Below are positions 57,287 to 64,000 of a stretch of DNA of 64,000 nt, piece after piece. The DNA is from Pseudomonas putida. Its GTDB lineage: Bacteria; Pseudomonadota; Gammaproteobacteria; Pseudomonadales; Pseudomonadaceae. The stretch's first letter is position 1. Each line of letters opens with the position of its first letter. The notes under the pieces are model-generated. The model did not search any database, was not told the DNA's origin, and worked only from the letters and a program-made list of their open reading frames with translations. Location: the NCBI RefSeq assembly GCF_028682635.1, contig NZ_JANHLK010000004.1, positions 186,001 through 250,000 on the forward strand, read 5' to 3'. The position numbers and the translations under genes are program-made.

Positions 57287-58282
57287 TTGAAACTCAGTGA
57301 TATAGCCCAGCTGGCCGGTGTGTCTGTCACCACCGCCAGCTACGTCATCAATGGCAAGGCCGAACAGCAACGCATCAGCAGCGCTACCGTCGAGCGCGTG
57401 CGCGCGGTGGTCGAAGAACATGGCTTCACGCCTAATCCCCAGGCGGCCGGCCTGCGCAGTCGCCACACCCGAACCTTGGGCTTCATTCTGCCGGACCTGG
57501 AAAACCCCAGTTACGCGCGGATCGCCAAGCTCCTGGAACAAGGTGCCCGGGCGCGTGGCTATCAGCTGTTGATCGCCAGCTCCGACGATGCACCCGACAG
57601 TGAACGGCAACTGCTGCAACTGTTCCGCGCCCGTCGCTGTGATGCCCTGATCGTCGCCAGTTGCCTGCCGCCGGGCGACGACAGCTATCGCCTGCTGCAA
57701 GCCAAAGGCATTCCGATCATCGCCATCGACCGGGTCATGGAGCCCGAGTATTTCTGCTCGGTGATCAGCGACGACCGCGAGGCCAGCCTGCACCTGACCC
57801 GGAGCCTGCTTGATCCGCTGCCCAAACAGATCGCGCTGATCGGTGCCCGCCCCGAGTTGAGCATCAGCCAGGAACGGGCCGCCGGCTTCAAGGAGGCCTT
57901 GATCGGGTACGACGGCGAGGTCCTGATCGAACACGGTGATTCGTTCAGCCGTGAATGCGGCAAACAGTTGATGGAAGAATTGCTCCAGCGCGTAGGGCAT
58001 TTGCCAGAAGCCCTGGTGACCACGTCCTATGTCCTGCTGCAGGGCGTGTTCGATGCATTGCACGACTTCCCGCTGAAAACCCGCCCGCTGCGCCTCGGCA
58101 CATTTGGTGACACCCAGTTGCTTGATTTCCTGCCGCTGCCGGTGAATGCCATGGCGCAGCAACACCAGTTGATTGCCGACAAGGCACTCGCGCTCGCCCT
58201 GGCGGCCATCGAGCAATCCGATTACCAACCCGGTGTGCAGGCCATCGCGCGGACGTTCAAACAACGTATTCGCCAGGACTGA
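57287..58282 (+). CDS. fruR: Fructose repressor/catabolite regulator FruR (LacI family)
   Basis: A 331-residue LacI-type regulator: helix-turn-helix SDIAQLAGVSVTTASYVING at residues 3-22, hinge region with NPQAAGLRS, then a periplasmic-binding-like domain (LGFILPDLENPSYARIAKLL). In Pseudomonas FruR responds to fructose 1-phosphate and controls fruBKA. TTG start at 57287 supported by the fixed N-terminus MKLSDIA and AAGGA ten bases upstream. Divergent from fruB; tatD follows after three bases. Confidence 0.94.
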   Translation: MKLSDIAQLAGVSVTTASYVINGKAEQQRISSATVERVRAVVEEHGFTPNPQAAGLRSRHTRTLGFILPDLENPSYARIAKLLEQGARARGYQLLIASSDDAPDSERQLLQLFRARRCDALIVASCLPPGDDSYRLLQAKGIPIIAIDRVMEPEYFCSVISDDREASLHLTRSLLDPLPKQIALIGARPELSISQERAAGFKEALIGYDGEVLIEHGDSFSRECGKQLMEELLQRVGHLPEALVTTSYVLLQGVFDALHDFPLKTRPLRLGTFGDTQLLDFLPLPVNAMAQQHQLIADKALALALAAIEQSDYQPGVQAIARTFKQRIRQD

Positions 58283-58285
58283 GCC

Positions 58286-59062
58286 ATGGACCTGATCGAC
58301 ACCCACACTCACCTGGACTTCCCCGACTTCGACGCAGATCGTCAGGCGCTGATGGCCGAAAGCCGCGCACTCGGGGTGCGCCAGATGGTGGTGCTGGGGG
58401 TTTATCAGGGCAATTGGCAACGTGTCTGGGATCTGGTGCAAAGCGATGCCGACCTGCATGCGGCCTTCGGTTTGCACCCGGTGTATCTCGAGGATCATCG
58501 TCCCGAGCATCTCACCGAGCTGGGCGACTGGCTGACGCGATTGGCTGGCCATCGCCAGTTGTGTGCGGTGGGTGAGATCGGCCTGGACTACTTCATCGAA
58601 ACCCTGGATCGCGAACGTCAGCAAGCGCTGTTCGACGCGCAACTGCAACTGGCGGTGGATTTCCACTTGCCCGCGCTGATTCATGTGCGCCGCAGTCATG
58701 CGGCCGTGATTGCCACGCTTAAACGCTTCAAGTTGAAACGCGCCGGGATCATCCATGCGTTCGCCGGCAGCCAGGAAGAAGCCCGCGAATACATCAAGCT
58801 CGGTTTCAAGCTCGGTCTCGGAGGCGCGGCGACCTGGCCCCAGGCACTGCGCATGCACCGGGTGCTCGCGCGGTTGCCACTGGAATCGGTGGTGCTGGAA
58901 ACCGACTCGCCGGACATGGCACCGGCGATGTTCCCCGGCCAGCGCAACAGCCCGGCGCACTTGCCGGCGATCTGCACGGCGCTGGCGCAAATCATGTCGC
59001 TCGCCCCCGAACAACTGGCCGCCGCCAGCACCGCCAATGCCCGTGAACTGTTCAACTGGTGA
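58286..59062 (+). CDS. TatD-family metal-dependent hydrolase
   Basis: A 258-residue TIM-barrel deoxyribonuclease-like enzyme. Metal ligands are His7 and His9 in IDTHTHLDF, Glu in VGEIGLDYF, His in IHVRRSHAA and IIHAFAGS, and Asp in LETDSPDMAP. TatD relatives act on DNA 3' ends or on D-Tyr-tRNA; the precise target is not known here. Co-directional with fruR, three bases apart. Its stop abuts the next convergent gene with no gap. Confidence 0.93.
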   Translation: MDLIDTHTHLDFPDFDADRQALMAESRALGVRQMVVLGVYQGNWQRVWDLVQSDADLHAAFGLHPVYLEDHRPEHLTELGDWLTRLAGHRQLCAVGEIGLDYFIETLDRERQQALFDAQLQLAVDFHLPALIHVRRSHAAVIATLKRFKLKRAGIIHAFAGSQEEAREYIKLGFKLGLGGAATWPQALRMHRVLARLPLESVVLETDSPDMAPAMFPGQRNSPAHLPAICTALAQIMSLAPEQLAAASTANARELFNW

Positions 59063-59452
59063 TCAGTCGACGTGGGCCTTGGCGGCCTCGAGAATCAGCG
59101 TCATGTGCTGACGTTGACGGGCAAATCGAAGGGCAACGAAGTAGACGAAAATCGCGCCCAGCGAAAAATTCAGCTGTTCCACGACGCTGAATATACCGAT
59201 CCATTCCAGTACCAGCACCACCAGCAATGTGGTGCAAATCGTGACCAACAGGCTTGCCTTCAACATGGCTATCGAGTCCAGGGACTTGAAGCGCCTGATC
59301 TGTTTCGGGTCGCACAGTTGCAGGGTTTTCTGGCAGTGCGAACAGGTGAATGCTTCGTTGATTGCAATGGCATTGAGTTGCCAGGGTTTAAGCAACAGCG
59401 TGCGCTGGCAATGTGCACAGCGACCCTGGATTCCAAGTGTTGCAACAGCCAT
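59063..59452 (-). CDS. Zinc-ribbon membrane protein of unknown function
   Basis: A 129-residue protein. Cys12, Cys15, Cys37 and Cys40 form a CxxC...CxxC zinc ribbon (RCAHCQRT, TCSHCQKT), followed by two membrane helices (about residues 67-91, LLVTICTTLLVVLVLEWIG, and 95-110). The arrangement is of the kind seen in small inner-membrane zinc-ribbon proteins of unknown role. Convergent with tatD, with the two stops adjoining. Confidence 0.75.
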   Translation of the reverse strand: MAVATLGIQGRCAHCQRTLLLKPWQLNAIAINEAFTCSHCQKTLQLCDPKQIRRFKSLDSIAMLKASLLVTICTTLLVVLVLEWIGIFSVVEQLNFSLGAIFVYFVALRFARQRQHMTLILEAAKAHVD

Positions 59453-59572
59453 AACCGTGCCTCCTCCAAGCGGTCAGTGAAGTGGATACTCCTTCATTGA
59501 AGCCGAAAAACCAGAGCCCGGAGGAAAACAGGAGGTTTCCTCCAGGCATTGGGAAGAGGTACTACAGAGCTT

Positions 59573-61603
59573 TCAGACCCGGAACGCGCTGATCAGCTGT
59601 TTGAGCTCGACCACCTGCGCCGAAAGCGCTCGACTGGCATCCTCGGTCTGGTGCGCACCTTCGGCCGTGCGTTCTCCGGCACGGTTGATCTCGACGATGT
59701 TCTGGTCAATGTCATGGGCGACTGCGGTCTGCTGTTCCACAGCCGCGGCGATCTGCTGGTTCTGGTCGACGATCATGCCGACCGCCCCAAGGATATTTTC
59801 CAGGGCCTGCTGGACCTTTTCCGACTGCCCCACCGTGCCGCTGGCCATCTCATGGCTGACGCCCATCGCCTTGACCGCGGCCCCGACACCGCCGTGCAGC
59901 TTGGCGATCATCTGTTCGATCTCTTCGGTCGATTGCTGGGTGCGCTTGGCCAGCGTGCGGACTTCATCCGCCACCACCGCAAACCCGCGACCCTGCTCAC
60001 CCGCCCTGGCAGCCTCGATGGCGGCATTGAGCGCCAGCAGGTTGGTCTGTTCGGCGATGCTCTTTATCACCTCCAGCACACGACTGATGGACTGACTGTC
60101 GCTGGCCAACTGGTTGATCACCTGCACCGATTGGTCGATTTCGCTGGCCAGTGCCGCGATGCTGCCCTGCTGCGACTGCACCAGCCCACGACCGCTCACC
60201 GTTTCGTCGTTGACGCTGTGGGCGCTGCTGACGGCGGCGGCCGCGCTGCGCGCCACCTCCAGGGAGGTGGCCGACATCTGGTTCATCGCCGTGGCGACCT
60301 GCTCGATCTGCGAGCGCTGCCCGGCCACGGCCTGGTTGCTTTGCGCCGAGACACTCTCGACTTGCCCGGCCTGGCGCTCGACTTCGCCGACGGTCTGCCC
60401 GACACGCTCGATCAAGTCATGGATCTTTTTCACGGTACCGTTGAACACCTCGCCCAACTCACCCAGTTCATCACGGCTGTGGGCATTGAAGGTGACCGTC
60501 ATGTCGCCAGCCGCCACCTTGTCCATGACCGCGCCAAGGCGCTTGAGGGTGGTGCGGGTGGAGGCGTAGAAGGCGCCGTAAAGATAAAAGATCAGTACGA
60601 ACACCACCGACAGCGCAACGGCCTGCAGGATCATGTGCGTGCGGTTCTGGTCCAGGCGCTGTTGCAGCTGGCTGCCGAGAAATTTCAAGGTGGCTTCATT
60701 GAGCTGGTAGGTCTGGCCCATCAGCGTCGAGACCTGATCGTAAAAGGCCAGCCACGGTGCATCGAGCGTGTCGGCCATCACCACTTGCTCTTCGAACAGT
60801 TCACTGGCCTTTTTCAACGAGGCCTTGCTGCTGTCAGCCGGGGTAGCCAGGGCTTCACGCGCGGCATTGCTGGAGCCCGTGGCATCCTGCAGCTTCAGGC
60901 CATACTCGGCCTGGAGCTTTTCGATTTGCGCGAGCAATTCATCGAAACGCGTACTCGACGACGAATTGAGAAACCCCTGGCCCAGCGAAGCGGAGCCCAA
61001 TGCACGGCCTTCGCCGAGCATCTGGGTGATGCGCGGGGTGATGCTGGTGACGAGTTCGCTCAGCTGGCGCATGTCACTCTGGCTGTCGTGACTCAGGCCG
61101 GCCTGGCTGGCGATAATCTGGCCGAAGACCTGGGCATTGCCGACCAGTTTGCCGATAAGTGCACTTTTGCTTTGCAGGGATTTTTCCGTCTGCTGGGCCT
61201 TGAACGCGCTGATCATTTCATCGCGCTTGCCATCGAACAATGCGATCTGCTCGGGATCGGTGGCCATCGCCGTCAACCCCTGCAAGCGTGCCAGAACGCC
61301 TTGTTCCAGCGTATTGATCTGCGCCTCGAGATTCGCCGCCTTGCCGGATTGGCCCAGGGCGACGTTGATCTGCACAAGATTGTTCAGGGTCTCCAGATCA
61401 CGCCGTAATGCGAGGCTGCTGCCCAACAGGTCCAGGCTCTGCAGTTCGACCCGGGTGCCCTGGAATTCGCGATAGGAGTCACGCACCAGGTAGAAGTTGG
61501 TGACCAGCATTGGCACCAGGAACAGTACGCTGATCAGGCTGAACTTCATGCCAAAACTCAGGCGGTTCATCAGCGCGACGGCGGGATAGAGCAAGCTCTT
61601 CAC
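59573..61603 (-). CDS. Methyl-accepting chemotaxis protein
   Basis: A 676-residue chemoreceptor. The first membrane helix is near residues 20-40; a long all-helical periplasmic sensing region spans about 40-330; the second helix is [20 protein letters not shown]; a HAMP domain follows, then the signalling domain with the hairpin tip [20 protein letters not shown]. The helical sensor resembles double-bundle (HBM-like) types, but no ligand can be named. Between a zinc-ribbon gene and ampE; an MCP is at this place in PAO1 too (PA4520, from memory). Confidence 0.94.
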   Translation of the reverse strand: MKSLLYPAVALMNRLSFGMKFSLISVLFLVPMLVTNFYLVRDSYREFQGTRVELQSLDLLGSSLALRRDLETLNNLVQINVALGQSGKAANLEAQINTLEQGVLARLQGLTAMATDPEQIALFDGKRDEMISAFKAQQTEKSLQSKSALIGKLVGNAQVFGQIIASQAGLSHDSQSDMRQLSELVTSITPRITQMLGEGRALGSASLGQGFLNSSSSTRFDELLAQIEKLQAEYGLKLQDATGSSNAAREALATPADSSKASLKKASELFEEQVVMADTLDAPWLAFYDQVSTLMGQTYQLNEATLKFLGSQLQQRLDQNRTHMILQAVALSVVFVLIFYLYGAFYASTRTTLKRLGAVMDKVAAGDMTVTFNAHSRDELGELGEVFNGTVKKIHDLIERVGQTVGEVERQAGQVESVSAQSNQAVAGQRSQIEQVATAMNQMSATSLEVARSAAAAVSSAHSVNDETVSGRGLVQSQQGSIAALASEIDQSVQVINQLASDSQSISRVLEVIKSIAEQTNLLALNAAIEAARAGEQGRGFAVVADEVRTLAKRTQQSTEEIEQMIAKLHGGVGAAVKAMGVSHEMASGTVGQSEKVQQALENILGAVGMIVDQNQQIAAAVEQQTAVAHDIDQNIVEINRAGERTAEGAHQTEDASRALSAQVVELKQLISAFRV

Positions 61604-61948
61604 TGGAAGTCTCCCTTGGATTTCTTATTTTTATGGGTGGGCGCAGCGAGACAGCAGATAGCCACTATTCGGCGCTATCTCTGTATAGCGTAAATCAGGG
61701 GGATGTTTTGTAACTTAAGGTTAACGGTGCGCTCAAATTCTTGCTGCGCAGGCAGGGAACCGTGTACCAGGTTCTGCGCTGTGGGCAACCCGGTTAACCC
61801 TGTAGGAGCGAGCTTGCTCGCGAAAAACCTGAGAACACCGCAGGGTGTCAGGCTCCACGCGTCATCGTTGACCTTCATCGCTGGCAAGCCAGCTCCTACA
61901 GTGGGTCGGGTGCATCCGCGAGCATGCGGCGACTCGGTAAGCCGGCTC
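61604..61948. other. Non-coding stretch upstream of the chemoreceptor gene and downstream of ampE
   Basis: About 345 bases, of which 61800-61953 is a cluster of REP sequences. The remaining part next to the chemoreceptor start (61604-61799) is where its promoter should be; I see no clear -35/-10 pair. Confidence 0.55.
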
Positions 61949-61953
61949 CTACG
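61800..61953. repeat. Mixed REP cluster (three REP halves)
   Basis: A left arm of the GTAGGAGCGAGCTTGCTCGCGA type (61800-) faces a right arm of the TCGCTGGCAAGCCAGCTCCTAC type (to 61901). A third half (AAGCCGGCTCCTAC) lies at about 61940-61953 and overlaps the ampE stop codon. The halves are of different subtype, so this is not a simple symmetric pair. Confidence 0.8.
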
Positions 61954-62785
61954 GCAACACAGTCCACAACGCAAACCCCGCATACCAGAGCACTGCCGCC
62001 CGCAGCAGCAACTCCCAGATACGGTCAAGATTGTGGATGCCCTCAGGCCCGACCACCGGGGCGGGGATTTCTCCGGCCACCAGTCCGACCCTTTCGATCA
62101 GTTGGGCGGCGCTGATGTTCCAGTTCAGCAGTTCGTGCAGCATCACCCGGCTGACCGCGACAAAGTTGCCGACCAGGGCAAGGCTGGCGGCCAACAGACG
62201 CACCGGCACCCAGTCGAATGCATGGCGCAGTTGCGCGGCGCGCTCGACCACGGCGGGGTTTTGCCCGTGTTCTTCGGCCAGGGCCAGCAATCGATAGCTC
62301 AGCGCGGCGACCGGCCCCAGCAGGAAGTACCAGAAAATGATCGCGAAAAAGCTCTGGTAGGCCTCCCACAGCAAATGCCCTTCGACCCGCTCCAGCAGTT
62401 GCTCGGCATTGTCGGCGCAGATGTCCAGGTCACGCTTGGCCACATGGGCCGCCGCTTGCAGGTCTTCGCGACGCCAGGCATCGCGGAAGGGACCGAGACC
62501 GGCCAGCAGATCACCGCGACCCAGGCTGTAGATCACCACCAGCAAATGCACCGGCAGCGCCAACAGGCCGTAGGCGACTGGGTCGAGCACCACCAGCAGC
62601 AAGCCCAGCAACGCCACCGGAAACAACACCAGCACCGCCAGGACCAGCCACGGACGGTTCACCAGGCGCGGGCCGAGTTCAAGCTTGTGCAGCTCGCGAA
62701 TCCAGCCAGCGTCGCGTTGAACCCGATGGCGCAGGGCCGAAAATTTCTCGATCCACACCGCCAACAGCAACACCAGAAAACTCAT
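61949..62785 (-). CDS. ampE: Regulatory signalling modulator protein AmpE
   Basis: A 278-residue inner-membrane protein of the CobD/AmpE type: MSFLVLLLAVWIEKFSALRH at the start, four hydrophobic segments, and conserved FDWVPVRLLAASLALVGNF. AmpE accompanies ampD in many gammaproteobacteria; its role in beta-lactamase control is weak. One-base overlap with the ampD stop (TAATG). The TAG stop is formed by a REP half (CCGTAGGAGCC). Confidence 0.93.
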   Translation of the reverse strand: MSFLVLLLAVWIEKFSALRHRVQRDAGWIRELHKLELGPRLVNRPWLVLAVLVLFPVALLGLLLVVLDPVAYGLLALPVHLLVVIYSLGRGDLLAGLGPFRDAWRREDLQAAAHVAKRDLDICADNAEQLLERVEGHLLWEAYQSFFAIIFWYFLLGPVAALSYRLLALAEEHGQNPAVVERAAQLRHAFDWVPVRLLAASLALVGNFVAVSRVMLHELLNWNISAAQLIERVGLVAGEIPAPVVGPEGIHNLDRIWELLLRAAVLWYAGFALWTVLP

Positions 62786-63342
62786 TATCCTTCCTCTTGT
62801 GCCAGGGCTGCCCGATAGCGTGCCCAGTCGAACGCGGGCCCCGGATCAGTCTTGCGCCCGGGGGCGATGTCGCTGTGCCCGCAGATGCGTTGCGTGGTGA
62901 TTGCCGGAAACGCCGCTTGCAGCTGGCGAGTCAGGGTCGTCAACGCTCGGTATTGCGCATCGTCGAATGGCAGATCATCCGTGCCTTCGAGTTCGATGCC
63001 TACGGAAAAATCGTTACAGGTTTCCCGCCCCTCGAAACTCGAAACACCCGCATGCCAGGCACGCTCAAGGCAAGAGACAAACTGAGTGACGGTCCCGTCA
63101 CGCTCGATCAGAAAATGCGCAGACACCCGCAGGTCGGCAATCCCTTGAAAGTAGGGATGCTCCGTGACATCCAGACGATTCTGGAAAAACTCCTGCACCT
63201 TGCCAGTCTTGAACTGCGCTGGCGGCAGGCTGATGTTATGAATCACCAGCAGGGAAATTTCGCCCTCGGGGCGCGCATTGAAGTTGGGCGAGGGGCATAA
63301 ATGCACACCCTTGCACCAACCGCTCGCGGGGTCCAGCTGCAT
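62785..63342 (-). CDS. ampD: 1,6-Anhydro-N-acetylmuramyl-L-alanine amidase AmpD
   Basis: A 185-residue cytoplasmic zinc amidase of peptidoglycan recycling; its loss derepresses ampC. Zinc ligands His35 (VIHNISLP), His156 (ICGHSDIAPGRK) and Asp166, catalytic Glu117 (VGIELEG) and Lys164 are all present, so it looks active. ATG at 63342 with AAGGA upstream; the longer ATG adds 22 residues with no homology. Overlaps ampE by one base. Confidence 0.95.
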   Translation of the reverse strand: MQLDPASGWCKGVHLCPSPNFNARPEGEISLLVIHNISLPPAQFKTGKVQEFFQNRLDVTEHPYFQGIADLRVSAHFLIERDGTVTQFVSCLERAWHAGVSSFEGRETCNDFSVGIELEGTDDLPFDDAQYRALTTLTRQLQAAFPAITTQRICGHSDIAPGRKTDPGPAFDWARYRAALAQEEG

Positions 63343-63407
63343 ACAGGTTCCTTCACGACGACTGTGTTGGCACCCAGTATGCCGCGATAGCCCACCGGGG
63401 GCGATCA

Positions 63408-64000
63408 CTAGACGCGATTGAGGCGCTGCAGTTTTGCGATCACCGACGCCAGGGCGCGTTCAAACAATGCGCTATCCTCGAGCACGCGAGCAGTGTCGGC
63501 GGGACTTTCCCCAGCCGTAGGCAGAGTGAATGGCTCCAACACCTCGACCATCGCCGTCGCACCTGCTGAATGCCCTGGATGCTCGAACAATTGAACGTGC
63601 AAACGCTCCAGCTCGGTGAAAAACTTGCTCGTGGCAAACGGATCGAACGCCGAACTGCTCAGTCCCTCGCGCAATGACTTGAGCAACCCCGGGACCAGCG
63701 TCAACAAATGCTCTCGTGCATCGGGCAGGTCATGACGCTGGACGCTCCAGATCAATTGCACCATGGTCTGCACATCAGCCTGCCACGGCAGCGACAGATG
63801 GCCATGCTTGAGGCAGGTCATCAGCAAAACGTTGCTCCAGGCGTCTTGCACGAACCCCAGCACACTTTGTGGCAATTTCTCGCCCAGCAGCGCCTGATTC
63901 AAAGCCTGCTCGACTCGCTGGCGGGCCAAAGCGGTTCTGCCGCGACTTTCCTCGGCATCACGAATCCGCTGCTCAAGCAATTCCCTGCGACGGCGTTCGT
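63408..64000 (-). CDS. DUF1631-family protein (3' part, runs off the right edge)
   Basis: The last 196 or so codons of a long cytosolic protein of the DUF1631 family, found next to ampD in pseudomonads. Helical throughout (ALNQALLGEKLPQSVLGFVQ, DAWSNVLLMTCLKHG, LIWSVQRHDLPDAREHLL). The TTG at 63980 is internal, because the frame stays open to the window edge. Function unknown. Confidence 0.75.
   Translation of the reverse strand, partial: ERRRRELLEQRIRDAEESRGRTALARQRVEQALNQALLGEKLPQSVLGFVQDAWSNVLLMTCLKHGHLSLPWQADVQTMVQLIWSVQRHDLPDAREHLLTLVPGLLKSLREGLSSSAFDPFATSKFFTELERLHVQLFEHPGHSAGATAMVEVLEPFTLPTAGESPADTARVLEDSALFERALASVIAKLQRLNRV

Noticed and set aside
57161..59014. Minus-strand frame (617 codons) across fruR and tatD
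   Set aside because: It spans two well-supported genes on the other strand and has no motif of its own.
59549..61408. Plus-strand frame (619 codons) opposite the chemoreceptor gene
   Set aside because: Shadow frame; the MCP signalling domain on the minus strand is unmistakable.

Overview
The window looks like a chromosomal segment of a fluorescent-group Pseudomonas. It is GC-rich and dense with genes. Its gene order follows, in long blocks, what I recall of P. aeruginosa PAO1 around PA4479-PA4523: mreBCD, gatCAB, roxSR, the dipeptide transporter with OpdP, prfC-type housekeeping genes, piuA/piuC, speC, ampDE. The species call and the synteny are from memory and codon style, not from a search.

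Layout. 1-2.4 kb: the 5' end of mreD, then mreC and mreB (minus strand), divergent from gatCAB (2.6-5.8 kb). 5.9-10.5 kb: an RlpA-like lipoprotein, a Ca2+/Na+ antiporter, a carboxymuconolactone-decarboxylase-like protein, an AT-rich PhoPQ-related (PqaA-like) secreted protein and an AEC permease. 10.6-17.3 kb: a minus-strand galactarate catabolism set (garD, MFS importer, ketoglutarate semialdehyde dehydrogenase, kdgD) with a FadR-type regulator. 17.4-22 kb: an SbmA/YddA-type ABC exporter, the redox two-component pair RoxSR and a SIMPL-domain protein. 22.5-33.4 kb: a peptide import locus with three paralogous binding proteins, an OprD-family porin and DppBCDF. 33.5-35.2 kb: a delta-60 repeat protein and a small acidic secreted protein. 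35.4-41 kb: prfC and a four-gene osmoprotectant ABC operon. 41-42.8 kb: speC behind a long leader. 42.9-49.7 kb: a siderophore-type iron block (Sel1 protein, piuC, piuA, PepSY-flavoreductase). 49.8-58.3 kb: a Tat-exported PhoD-like phosphatase and the fructose PTS (fruBKA) divergent from fruR. 58.3-64 kb: TatD, a zinc-ribbon membrane protein, a chemoreceptor, ampE, ampD and the 3' part of a DUF1631 gene.

How parts fit together. Galactarate is taken up by the MFS permease, dehydrated by GarD, converted by KdgD to 2-oxoglutarate semialdehyde and oxidised to 2-oxoglutarate. A palindrome upstream of kdgD shares a 13/14 match with a site just upstream of the FadR-type regulator gene. Peptides probably cross the outer membrane through the OprD-family porin, are bound by three different DppA-like proteins and enter through one DppBCDF transporter. 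Fructose is phosphorylated on import by FruB/FruA and again by FruK, with FruR as a local switch; a FruR-like operator lies in the divergent promoter region.

Intergenic DNA is full of paired REP sequences (REPIN-like hairpins) of at least two families. In two cases a REP edge supplies the stop codon of the neighbouring gene. I found no tRNA, rRNA, CRISPR array, insertion sequence or prophage. I do not see a clear wholly new system. The most interesting items are a terminator-like structure in the speC leader, an ATT start codon for mreC, the shared operator motif of the galactarate genes, a 24-bp palindrome upstream of the YddA-like exporter, and the delta-60 repeat protein.
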